From the NCBI RefSeq assembly GCF_049860565.1, contig NZ_CP172056.1, forward strand, positions 620,001 through 684,000: 64,000 bases of DNA, read 5' to 3'. The first letter of the stretch is position 1, and the number at the start of each line of letters is the position of its first letter. The position numbers were made by a program, and so were the translations under genes. Source of the DNA: Desulfitobacterium_A nosdiversum. Its GTDB lineage: Bacteria > Bacillota > Desulfitobacteriia > Desulfitobacteriales > Desulfitobacteriaceae. The notes below the pieces were generated by a model. That model did no database searches. It was not told the DNA's origin and was given only the letters and a program-made list of their open reading frames with translations. Below are positions 10,518 to 19,522 of the stretch, in pieces.

Positions 10518-13142
10518 ATGGCGTCTCCCCCGAGGAAACCGACCCGACCGTCGCAGAAACGACGTTTATCAAAATGGCGTGTCTTTCTTCTGACCGGTGG
10601 TTCAATTATGGCAGTGGCCCTGATTGCAGTATTGATTTTTGTAATTTACGCAGTTGCCAAGACTCCAAAATGGGATCCCGCTGCTTTAACAAACACAAAG
10701 GAAACTTCTATTGTCTATGATAAAGACGGACAACAAATTGCTTCCCTTCATGCAAACGAAAATCGCCAAATGGTAAAATCCTCAGAAATCCCGGATCTTA
10801 TTAAAAGGACTTTTGTAGCCGTTGAGGACAAACGTTTTTACAGCCATTATGGTGTCGATCCCATTCGGATTATTGGTTCTGCCATCAATGACATTAAATC
10901 ACGATCCACTAAAGAAGGCGCAAGTACGATTACCATTCAGCTTGCCCGCAATGCCTTCATTGAGGATCCAACATCCAAAAGCCTAACCCGTAAGGTTCAA
11001 GAAGTTGCGCTTGCACTAAAGATTGAACACGAATATACCAAAGATGAAATACTAACTTTTTATTTAAACCGTATTTACTTTGGCGAATCCTCTTTTGGAA
11101 TCCAGGCTGCAGCGAAAACCTACTTCGGAAAAGAGATTAAAGATCTTACTCCTGAAGAAGTTGCGCTTCTTGCAGGACTTCCCCAAGCACCGAGCGGCTA
11201 TGACCCCTATGTTCATCCTGAGGCAGCGAAAACGCGCAGAACTACTGTTCTTGGAGTAATGAAGGATGCCGGGATCATCACCTCAGATGAGTATAGCAAA
11301 TATAAAGACACAACTTTTGCGTATGTCGATAATATGAAAAAAACGCGAACAACATCTCAACAAGCAACGGTTGCCGGTTCAAACTTTAAGTTTCCGTATT
11401 TTGTCGACTATGTTATTCAAGAGCTTGAAGGGGATGACTATAAACTCACCCCTGACCAAATCTTTAACGGCGGCTTAAGAATCTATACCACCGTTGATGC
11501 CAAAATTCAAAGTGCAGCCGAGGCTGCTTTTGCAGATCCCGCTAATTTCCCGCAAAGCGTCGACAGCACCAAAGTCCAAGGAGCGATGAGTGTCATCGAC
11601 CCTACAACAGGAGCAGTACGGGCAGTCGTCGGAGGCCGTGAATATACAACAGCCCTTGGCTTAAACCGGGCAACTCAATCTTACCGTCAACCGGGATCAA
11701 CGATCAAACCTTTAGTGGTCTATGCTCCTGCCTTGGAAAAAGGGGGTTTCTACCCCGGAACCGTCCTCGATGATGAGCCAGTCAGTTATAATGGCGGCAA
11801 TGGTAAAACCTGGTCACCCGTCGATTTTGATACGGAATCCGCGGGCTGGAAGGGCCGGATTACTATGCGCTTTGCACTGGAGGATTCGGTTAATGTCTAC
11901 GCCGTTAAACTGATGAATTTAATCGGCGTGGATTATGGCTGGAAATTTGGTAAAGACCAAATGGGCTTACCCTTAGAAAATAGTGATCGGGTACTGAGTT
12001 TAGCGTTAGGAACAGCACAGGTCACGACTTTGGATATGGCCTCCGCCTATGGTACCTTTGCCAATAATGGCGTACGTGTTACCCCTCATGCAATTGAGAA
12101 AATTCAAGATGCCAATGGCAAAGAAATAATTACACCGAAGATAACAACCGAACGGGTCATGAAAGAAACTACTGCATACCTTATGAACAATCTGCTTCGC
12201 AGCGTTGTCACAAACGGTACCGCCTATAGTGCGCAAATTGGAAATTGGGCTGTAGCCGGGAAAACAGGCACAACTTCGCTAGACCCTGCTAAATATGGCA
12301 ATAAATCCGGAAACCCCGATGCTTGGTTCGCTGGATATACCCCGAATTATGTCGGAGTTGTATGGATGGGCTACGATAAAGATCCTGACGGCAACCACTA
12401 TTTAAGGAAAGTCTACGGGGGAAGTTATCCGGCTCAGATTTGGAAAAAGGTCATGACCGCTGCACTTCAAGACCAACCTGTTCAGACCGAATTCAAACAA
12501 CCTGCAGGCATTACCAGCGGGGCAATCGATGCGAAATCGGGGCTTTTACCCAGTAGTTTAACCCCCAGCCAGTTTATTCAAACTGAAATTGCTGCTGAAG
12601 GTAATTTCCCCACCCAAACCAGCGATGCATGGGTGACAAAGGAAATTGATGCCGATCATCCAGGTTTCCTTGCCGGCGATAAAACGAGTAACAGGGTTTC
12701 TAAGGTCTTCCTTAACATTACCGACCGGGGCTCATATGCTCCTTGGCCAAGTGACGAGGCACCCTATCAGCCTCCGACAGAGTATTATAAAGGAGGGTCT
12801 GACAAACCGACCACCTCAACAGCAGGTGATCCACGAATGCCTATTCCGACACTTGGACCTGTCGCTTTTGATGCCGCTAAGGGAGTCGCCAGTATTCCGG
12901 TTTCCTACCCTGCTGGAAGTGAAGGTCTAACCTTAGTCCTATATGTACAATATCCTGGTCAAGAGGGCTTCCAATCTTTCACACCTGAAGCTCAGCCCGG
13001 AAAATCAAATATCATATCTATTCCCTTAGGAATAGAGGGAAAGGCACCCCCTTCGGGACAATATACTTTTAAAGCTATTCTTAAAGATCCAAAAACGCAG
13101 GCTATTTCAGAAACCTCGCCTGTCGTTAAACTAAATATTTAA
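10518..13142 (+). CDS. Class A penicillin-binding protein (PBP1A family)
   Basis: Bifunctional peptidoglycan polymerase and crosslinker at the membrane. Basic N-terminus, one membrane segment at about residues 25-48, then a GT51 transglycosylase domain with VAVEDKRFYSHYG and EGASTITIQ. The transpeptidase domain has STIK near residue 394, SVN near 456 and KTGT near 582. A Pro/Ser-rich linker leads to a C-terminal beta-sandwich-like region. Length 874 residues. The start follows AGGAGG by 7 bases. It converges with mutS2 across a shared terminator. Which PBP1 paralogue it is cannot be told. Confidence 0.93.
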   Translation: MASPPRKPTRPSQKRRLSKWRVFLLTGGSIMAVALIAVLIFVIYAVAKTPKWDPAALTNTKETSIVYDKDGQQIASLHANENRQMVKSSEIPDLIKRTFVAVEDKRFYSHYGVDPIRIIGSAINDIKSRSTKEGASTITIQLARNAFIEDPTSKSLTRKVQEVALALKIEHEYTKDEILTFYLNRIYFGESSFGIQAAAKTYFGKEIKDLTPEEVALLAGLPQAPSGYDPYVHPEAAKTRRTTVLGVMKDAGIITSDEYSKYKDTTFAYVDNMKKTRTTSQQATVAGSNFKFPYFVDYVIQELEGDDYKLTPDQIFNGGLRIYTTVDAKIQSAAEAAFADPANFPQSVDSTKVQGAMSVIDPTTGAVRAVVGGREYTTALGLNRATQSYRQPGSTIKPLVVYAPALEKGGFYPGTVLDDEPVSYNGGNGKTWSPVDFDTESAGWKGRITMRFALEDSVNVYAVKLMNLIGVDYGWKFGKDQMGLPLENSDRVLSLALGTAQVTTLDMASAYGTFANNGVRVTPHAIEKIQDANGKEIITPKITTERVMKETTAYLMNNLLRSVVTNGTAYSAQIGNWAVAGKTGTTSLDPAKYGNKSGNPDAWFAGYTPNYVGVVWMGYDKDPDGNHYLRKVYGGSYPAQIWKKVMTAALQDQPVQTEFKQPAGITSGAIDAKSGLLPSSLTPSQFIQTEIAAEGNFPTQTSDAWVTKEIDADHPGFLAGDKTSNRVSKVFLNITDRGSYAPWPSDEAPYQPPTEYYKGGSDKPTTSTAGDPRMPIPTLGPVAFDAAKGVASIPVSYPAGSEGLTLVLYVQYPGQEGFQSFTPEAQPGKSNIISIPLGIEGKAPPSGQYTFKAILKDPKTQAISETSPVVKLNI

Positions 13143-13177
13143 CCTGAAAGGTTAAACTTCTTAAACTAAAACCTAAA

Positions 13178-13240
13178 AAGAGCCTCATCCACTATGAACA
13201 ACGATGTATCGTTCTAAGGATGAAGGCTCTTATTTTTTTG
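13178..13240. terminator. Bidirectional terminator between PBP gene and mutS2
   Basis: AAGAGCCTCATCC (13178-13190) pairs with GGATGAAGGCTCTT (13218-13231) with one bulge. An inner AACGAT/ATCGTT hairpin fills the loop. T runs flank both ends. Confidence 0.8.
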
Positions 13241-13271
13241 GCCTGTATTTTCCCAAGGCTCTATTAAAAAA

Positions 13272-15644
13272 CTACTTTAACTCAACAACGGTAACCCCTA
13301 AATCCCCTTCTCCGTGCTGACCTAAGCGAAAAGACTTCACATGAGGATGGCCTCGCAAAAAATCCTGAACCCCAGCGCGCAGAGCACCTGTCCCTTTACC
13401 GTGAATGATATATACGACGCCGGCTCCGGTTAATACTGCATCATCCAAATATTTATCCAACTCTTCCGTAGCCTCTTGAACAAGCATTCCCCGAAGATCA
13501 ATTTCGTTTCGTACAGCTTGGGCTTTCGCCAAGCCAATACGTCCCTGTCCAAACGTCTCCGCCTGGCGCGGTTTGTTTGCCTTTTCTTCTTTGACAAGGC
13601 GCAGTTCAGCTAAGGGGACATTTAACTTGATCACACCCGCTTGAACTTGAACCTCTCCGCTTTCATTCGGAAGCTTAAGAACATAGCCTTTCTGGCGCAG
13701 CTTGGTAAGATACACGGTTTGCCCAAGGCCGATCTCATTGGGAGATACTCCATCTGTTGCTTTAGGCGACCGCTCTTTAACTCCAACCTTATTCGAAAGA
13801 TTCTTAATCCCTTGGCGCGCGCGTTCAATTGCCCGCTGGTCCTTGTGTTCTTCTTTCAGGGCCTGTTTCAATTCATCAATCAATTGCTCCGCTTCACGCC
13901 GCGTTTTTCGCAGAAGCTCTGTCGCTTCATCTTGAGCTAAAGCGATAAGTTCTTGATAATCCTCTTCAAGTTCTAATGATTTCTCCTTGATTTGACGGCT
14001 TTCTTTTTCAATCTTTTGGCGCTCTTCTTGAACACGGCTTTTTTCACGTTCAATCTCGCGCTGGGTATCTTCTAAGTTATCAATCAAATCAGCAACCTGC
14101 ATCTCCCGTTCTGTGACGAAGGATTTTGCCCGTTCTAAAACAGCGGAATCCAGGCCCAATCGTCCCGCAATATAGAACGCATTGCTTTTGCCTGGGATTC
14201 CTATCAATAATCGATACGTTGGACGCAGCGTTTCCGCATCAAATTCGACAGATGCATTTTCCACACGCGGTGTATTATAAGCGAAGCTTTTCAGCGCTCC
14301 ATAGTGAGTCGTAGCAATGACTCGGCAGCCTCGTTCATGAAGCTCCGAAATGATAGCCATCGCTAAGGCTGCTCCCTCAGTTGGATCCGTTCCCGCCCCG
14401 ATTTCATCGAGAAGGACCAAGGATCGGCTGTCTGACCCTTGGACAATTTCTACAATATTTTTCATATGGCCGCTGAAGGTACTTAAGGACTGCTCAACGC
14501 TCTGTTCATCCCCAATATCAACAAAAATCCGCGTAAATATCCCGAGGCGTGAATCGGATTCGGCTGGAATATGCAGCCCGGATTGCGCCATAGCGGCCAG
14601 GAGACCAACCGTTTTCAAAGCGACCGTTTTTCCTCCGGTATTTGGTCCTGTAATCACAACCGTGTCAAACGTCTTGCCGAGTTCAATGCTTAAGGGAACA
14701 ACTGAACCGCTGAGCAAAGGATGGCGGGCCTCAACCAGCTTGATCTCCTGTTTTTCGGTAAGTTCAGGAGCGCCCGCATTCATTCGTTCACTTAATTGCG
14801 ATTTCGCCAGTATGAAATCCACATAAGCTAATCCCTCATGGGCATCGGCTATTCGCTCCGCTTCTCCCTCCACATGAGAAGAAAGCATCATTAAAATTCG
14901 CTGAACTTCCCGCTGTTCTTTAAGAATAACTTCCCTTAATTCATTACCCAGGTTAACAACGGCCATCGGCTCAATGTAGAGCGTTGCTCCGCTCGCCGAT
15001 TGATCATGAACAATTCCCGGAAATGCTTGGCGATATTCCTGCTTTACAGGTACGACATAGCGATCGGAGCGTTGAGTAATAATCGGATCTTGTAAGATCT
15101 TTTGCTTGGAAGGATTGCGGATGATCCCATCCAGGGTATCTCTGATCCGTTGCTGCAAACGTATAATAGAGCGTCTAAATTCCGCAAGCTCCGGTGAAGC
15201 CTGATCAGCGACAGTCCCATCCTCAGTAATACAACGGGATATTTCATCCTCTATCGCCCGCGGCGGATCAATCCCAATAACAACTTCCCGAAAATGGGGT
15301 GTTTCGAGCTTTCCGTCAAGAATGCTTTGCTTCACGAGCCGCGCAGCCTTAAGAGTGTCCCGAATATTTAAAAGTTCCTCCGGAGCTAACGTCCCGCCTC
15401 GAATGCTTCGTTCCAATAGCGGACGCACTTCTTTTGCCCCTCGTACAGAGAAGAGAGGATTTGTTCTTAGAATGGCTCTACCTTCGCCTGTTTCTTCAAG
15501 TGCCGCCTGCGCCTGACCCCGATTGTTATAAGGGCGAAGTGCCTCTGCCATTTCCCGGGCACGGGGCAAAAGGCAGAAGCCCGCTAAACGATCAAGGATT
15601 TTATCAAAATCCAATTTACGGATAACCCGCTCATTGATGACCAT
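13272..15644 (-). CDS. mutS2: MutS2 family ATPase/endonuclease
   Basis: MutS-like protein with core and clamp regions, Walker A GPNTGGKT near residues 331-338, Walker B VLLDEIGAGTDP, a long charged coiled coil at about 510-620, and a C-terminal Smr domain (about 715-790, EIDLRGM and HGKGTGAL). Length 790 residues, normal. Known members suppress recombination and split or rescue collided ribosomes. The start follows AAAGGAG. It lies 52 bases after the U32 peptidase gene and may share its transcript. Confidence 0.95.
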   Translation of the reverse strand: MVINERVIRKLDFDKILDRLAGFCLLPRAREMAEALRPYNNRGQAQAALEETGEGRAILRTNPLFSVRGAKEVRPLLERSIRGGTLAPEELLNIRDTLKAARLVKQSILDGKLETPHFREVVIGIDPPRAIEDEISRCITEDGTVADQASPELAEFRRSIIRLQQRIRDTLDGIIRNPSKQKILQDPIITQRSDRYVVPVKQEYRQAFPGIVHDQSASGATLYIEPMAVVNLGNELREVILKEQREVQRILMMLSSHVEGEAERIADAHEGLAYVDFILAKSQLSERMNAGAPELTEKQEIKLVEARHPLLSGSVVPLSIELGKTFDTVVITGPNTGGKTVALKTVGLLAAMAQSGLHIPAESDSRLGIFTRIFVDIGDEQSVEQSLSTFSGHMKNIVEIVQGSDSRSLVLLDEIGAGTDPTEGAALAMAIISELHERGCRVIATTHYGALKSFAYNTPRVENASVEFDAETLRPTYRLLIGIPGKSNAFYIAGRLGLDSAVLERAKSFVTEREMQVADLIDNLEDTQREIEREKSRVQEERQKIEKESRQIKEKSLELEEDYQELIALAQDEATELLRKTRREAEQLIDELKQALKEEHKDQRAIERARQGIKNLSNKVGVKERSPKATDGVSPNEIGLGQTVYLTKLRQKGYVLKLPNESGEVQVQAGVIKLNVPLAELRLVKEEKANKPRQAETFGQGRIGLAKAQAVRNEIDLRGMLVQEATEELDKYLDDAVLTGAGVVYIIHGKGTGALRAGVQDFLRGHPHVKSFRLGQHGEGDLGVTVVELK

Positions 15645-15696
15645 ACTTCTCTCCTTTGATCTCTAAAGATCTTATCTTAATGTTTAAAGTAAATGT

Positions 15697-18333
15697 TTAA
15701 AGTATTCCTCTAAAGTAATGTCCTTTGGTAAACCCTTCAGGGAAGCGCGCTTCCAAATAGGAACTAGCTTCTTCAGCATCTTGTTCTGTTATTTTAGTCC
15801 CGCTTAAAGCCTTGTCCCAACCCTCCAAAAAAACACGAACGGTATCCCGGATTTGCTCCGGTGTTGCGCGGTTCAGCTGCAACCGGATATTTTCAATTCC
15901 CTTTTGAGCAATGTCACCCAGTTCTTTATAGAGGTTTAAACGTTTAGCATTAAATAAATGCATACGGCAATCCAAATCCGTCTCAATCGGGAAATCATAC
16001 TTAAGACGGTCTCTTAGGTAATGGGGTTCCCGCACACAGGGTGCACCGCACTGTTTTCCTTTTTTTCCGCCTAAGGTCGCTCCGACTGGGCAGTATTCAC
16101 TGACCATCATCTCGAGGTCTCCAAAGGCCAAAATTTCCGTTCCCGGCCATTGTCCTAATAAATCCAATTGCTGATGCTCTAATTCCGGAGAAAGGGTAAC
16201 ACCCTTCGCTCCCTGTCTTAGCCAATAAGCCAAAGAGGCTTGGTTAAAAACATTTAAGGAAAAGTCCGTCTCAAATTCCCACTCCGGATCGACTTCCTTT
16301 AAAAGCTCCAGTTCTCCAAAATTGCTCAACAAAATTCGCGGACGGTGCTTGGATTCCCTGAGTTTTAGGAGCGCTTTCTGCAACTTAACACTTTGCTCCT
16401 CATTGAGGATTCGGGGGAGGCGCCATAAGGCCTGAGCCTCATATTTTTGACAAAGTTCTGCTCCTGACTCGATTTCCTCTATTGTCATTCCCCGTCGTGA
16501 ACGCCAACGTTCTCCTCCCATCGCAACACGCTTCGCTCCCGCCTGCAGCGCTGCCCGAACGGATTCCAGATCACTTACGGCTGCCGTTAACCGGTAAGCT
16601 GCCAAACTCTGAATTTCACGTTTTTGGCGATGATGAGAAACCTTTTGCCCTTTAACCTTTGAGAAATTCATCGGCTTATAGTCTTCACATTCCTCAATTA
16701 GCTTTCTCTTCCAATCCCGAACTCTTTGGTGATAAACATCAGACAAAATAGGTTGCCGTACCGGAGCTTCATCTTTCAAAAGTTCCTCTACAGCAGCCCG
16801 GCGCATTTCATTCAATTCACTGACGGGAAGCATGACTTCTCCTTGTAAATCCAAAACCAGCTCCTCTAAATAAAAAGGAGTCGTCCCCAAGCGGTTTAAC
16901 TGCTGAAAGGCATAATCATGGGTCAGCGGGCGTTTCAACGCCTGCTGTGCGGGGTTTGCAGATTGAACCTTGCTCTGACGCTCGCCATCCCGCATTCCCA
17001 AGGTAAGGTTTTCTCCCACTGCACCGCTCAAACGAGCTTTAAGCGGGCGCTTGCGCTGTTCTTTACCCTCTTGAAAGCTGAGGCGGGCTTTTTCCATCAG
17101 TTGTTCATCAAACGTCTTAAAGATTCGATCGCCCAGTCTGGCTTTACTGCCCGTAAAAGCTATTTGGACATGCTCACCTGGTTTCCCTTCAGAGATTTCC
17201 TTTTTACCCTGCCAAATCGTGCCTACGGAAATTCCCTCACGGCCGCGGTTTGTCCAAATCTCGATCCCATCGCCTGGGCGAAGCACTGTTTCTAATTTCA
17301 ATTCTACTCGATTATCGTAGGTTTTTATAACTCTTCCCAAGCGAGCTCCCCGGTTATTCGGGCGCATATAACTCATGAGTTCCGCACCCGGATGTTCTTT
17401 GAGATAGGCTTGCGTGAAATCACGGTTAAAGATTTGCAAAAGCTCCTGTTTTTCCTCTTCACCAATAGGTTCTAAGCCGCTCTGCTGTGCTTCCTCAGAT
17501 AGAGTATAATCCAAGGCCTGGCGGTATACTCGAATGACTGTCGCTACATACTCAGGCCGTTTCATCCGACCTTCAACCTTTAAGGAATAAACGCCGCTCT
17601 CTTTAAGCAGATTGATTTCTTCCACTAAATTCATATCGCGCGGACTTAAAAGATGTTCCCCTGGATTTGACTCCTTTAAAACATCTGTCCGTTCCTCATT
17701 TACTAACTGATAGGTCATCCGGCAAGGCTGAGCGCATCGTCCCCGATTTCCGCTTCTTCCTCCGATAAAACTGGACATCAGGCATTGTCCGGAATAGCAA
17801 ACACAAAGCGCACCATGGACGAAAACTTCGATATCCATGGGTGTCGACTGAGCAATGGATGTCATTTCCTCCGCTGAAGTTTCCCTTGCTAAAACAACGC
17901 GCTGGAAACCTAAACCTTCCAAATGTTGGGCGCCCCAAGAGGTATTGACCGTCATTTGAGTGCTGGCATGGCGTTCGATTTCAGGCAAAATGCTTTGAAT
18001 TAACTCGGCAACTCCAACATCTTGGAGAATGAGCGCATCCACTCCTATCTCATAAAGGGAAAAAAGATACTCAAAAAGCTCTGGGAACTCCTGATCGGCG
18101 ATCAGGATATTTACGGTTGTATAGACCTTTACGTTCCGTTCATGGGCATATTGAACTGCATGCCGAAGCTCCTCGGTATCAAAGTTTGCCGCGCTGGCAC
18201 GTGCGCTGAAGCTTTTTCCCCCAAGATAAATCGCATCCGCCCCATTCTCAACCGCTGCCTTAAAGGCTTCGAAGGTACCGGCCGGAGCCAGCAACTCCAT
18301 CGCAGGTCTGTTAGAGTTTATTCGATCCGCCAT
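15697..18333 (-). CDS. U32 family peptidase with DUF3656 (RlhA-like)
   Basis: N-terminal U32 domain beginning MELLAPAGTFEAFKAAV, with the family cysteines in GALCVCYSGQC and RGRCAQPCR around residues 178-205. A second half carries a DUF3656-like region and a further cysteine pair, KKGKQCGAPC. Such long U32 proteins resemble RlhA, which takes part in hydroxylation of a 23S cytidine; that role is inferred. I choose the ATG at 18333 because GAGG lies upstream; an ATG at 18384 adds 17 residues without a ribosome site. Length 878 residues. Confidence 0.85.
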   Translation of the reverse strand: MADRINSNRPAMELLAPAGTFEAFKAAVENGADAIYLGGKSFSARASAANFDTEELRHAVQYAHERNVKVYTTVNILIADQEFPELFEYLFSLYEIGVDALILQDVGVAELIQSILPEIERHASTQMTVNTSWGAQHLEGLGFQRVVLARETSAEEMTSIAQSTPMDIEVFVHGALCVCYSGQCLMSSFIGGRSGNRGRCAQPCRMTYQLVNEERTDVLKESNPGEHLLSPRDMNLVEEINLLKESGVYSLKVEGRMKRPEYVATVIRVYRQALDYTLSEEAQQSGLEPIGEEEKQELLQIFNRDFTQAYLKEHPGAELMSYMRPNNRGARLGRVIKTYDNRVELKLETVLRPGDGIEIWTNRGREGISVGTIWQGKKEISEGKPGEHVQIAFTGSKARLGDRIFKTFDEQLMEKARLSFQEGKEQRKRPLKARLSGAVGENLTLGMRDGERQSKVQSANPAQQALKRPLTHDYAFQQLNRLGTTPFYLEELVLDLQGEVMLPVSELNEMRRAAVEELLKDEAPVRQPILSDVYHQRVRDWKRKLIEECEDYKPMNFSKVKGQKVSHHRQKREIQSLAAYRLTAAVSDLESVRAALQAGAKRVAMGGERWRSRRGMTIEEIESGAELCQKYEAQALWRLPRILNEEQSVKLQKALLKLRESKHRPRILLSNFGELELLKEVDPEWEFETDFSLNVFNQASLAYWLRQGAKGVTLSPELEHQQLDLLGQWPGTEILAFGDLEMMVSEYCPVGATLGGKKGKQCGAPCVREPHYLRDRLKYDFPIETDLDCRMHLFNAKRLNLYKELGDIAQKGIENIRLQLNRATPEQIRDTVRVFLEGWDKALSGTKITEQDAEEASSYLEARFPEGFTKGHYFRGIL

Positions 18334-18365
18334 TTTTATACTAATCCTCTTTTCTGCGAAAATAA

Positions 18366-18577
18366 TTGTCTCCAGTTGCTTCATTAATATCTTTAAACAA
18401 ATATCTTAAATAAAAATAAGGCTATCCTTATTATTTCTGCAAAATAACTTCGAGCATTCAGGGATGCTCTTAAACCCATAATAAGTCCAACCTTTTTAAA
18501 TTATAAACGTTATTGAAATGGACGTAACTTACGGTTAATCACTTAATTACCCCAGCTACGTCCTCTTTTTCTTTTTT
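18366..18577 (+). ncRNA. Candidate small RNA upstream of the U32 gene
   Basis: On the plus strand a weak promoter (TTGTCT 18366-18371, 16-base spacer, TATCTT 18388-18393) is followed by hairpins at 18415-18432 and 18452-18469. It ends in a GGACGTA/TACGTCC stem (18520-18563) with a run of T, CTTTTTCTTTTTT. No plus-strand gene explains this terminator. Purely an inference. Confidence 0.25.
18400..18432 (-). terminator. Terminator of the pilus operon
   Basis: On the minus strand AATAAGG-ATAG-CCTTATT (stem at 18415-18432) is followed by TTTTATTT. It lies between pilD and the U32 gene. Confidence 0.6.
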
Positions 18578-18675
18578 ATGTTTTCATTATACAGGTATTC
18601 AGCCAAAAACCAAAGAATGAAATACTCTTTTCTCTTGCTGTCATTTTAATAGTATATAGAAAAAGTATAGTTTTA

Positions 18676-19485
18676 TCAAGGCAGCATAATATGCCCTATC
18701 TCTAAATACCAATGAACAATTTTCCAACCCCATAATATACTGATCAAGGTTCCAAGAACAATGAAAGGACCAAACGGAATAACACTTTTTCGGGTAGCCC
18801 TCCCGATTAGAATTAACACAAGACTAAAGAGTCCTCCCAGAACAACAGAAATAAAAAGTGCGAGTAAGGTCATGCGCCAGCCCAAAAACAAACCAATCGG
18901 CGCCATCAGCTTCACATCACCCAGGCCCATAACCTCATCACTTTTGTAAAGAGCTGTTCCGATCAATAAAACAGCCAGCAAAAAACCTGAGCCAATAACG
19001 AGACCGAGCAATGGATTCCACCAATTCCGGTCAGCATAAATCTGAAACGGTCTGAACAAATTGTAGATTAAAAGGACTCCTCCCGCGCAAAGACCGGCGA
19101 TAACAAGTTCATCCGGAATAATCATATGTTCCGCATCAATAAACAAAACGACAATTAATACATAGCTCAAAAATAGGAAAGCAGCCAGATCAATCGTCCA
19201 TCCCCATTGAAAATACAAAACCACAGAAAGTATACCCGCTAATAACTCCACGAGAAAATAACGAGGGGATATCTTCTGCCTGCAATACCGGCATTTTCCA
19301 CGCGCCAACAGGTAGCTTAAGAGCGGTATAAGATCCACAGGCTTTAGTCGCGTATTACAGATTGGGCAGCGGGACGGCTGAAATACAGTGGAGTCTTCCT
19401 TAGGAATTCGAAAAATACAAACATTAAGATAAGATCCTATCGCTAAACCTACGATAAAGACCAGCACACCGTAGGTAACTTCCAT
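18676..19485 (-). CDS. pilD: Type 4 prepilin peptidase
   Basis: A24-family membrane protease that cuts and methylates prepilins. The N-terminal cytoplasmic part has two CxxC pairs (CPIC and CRYC) as in bifunctional enzymes. The catalytic aspartates are in LFIDAEHM and GLGDVK. About seven or eight hydrophobic segments. The start is taken at the ATG at 19485, 8 bases after AAAAGGA, giving 269 residues; upstream in-frame starts overlap the preceding gene. It is the last gene of the pilus operon, so its substrates are probably the pilins encoded at 24772-29915. Confidence 0.93.
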   Translation of the reverse strand: MEVTYGVLVFIVGLAIGSYLNVCIFRIPKEDSTVFQPSRCPICNTRLKPVDLIPLLSYLLARGKCRYCRQKISPRYFLVELLAGILSVVLYFQWGWTIDLAAFLFLSYVLIVVLFIDAEHMIIPDELVIAGLCAGGVLLIYNLFRPFQIYADRNWWNPLLGLVIGSGFLLAVLLIGTALYKSDEVMGLGDVKLMAPIGLFLGWRMTLLALFISVVLGGLFSLVLILIGRATRKSVIPFGPFIVLGTLISILWGWKIVHWYLEIGHIMLP

Positions 19486-19522
19486 ATCATTCATCCTTTT
19501 TAAAATTTCTAACCCTACCCCA

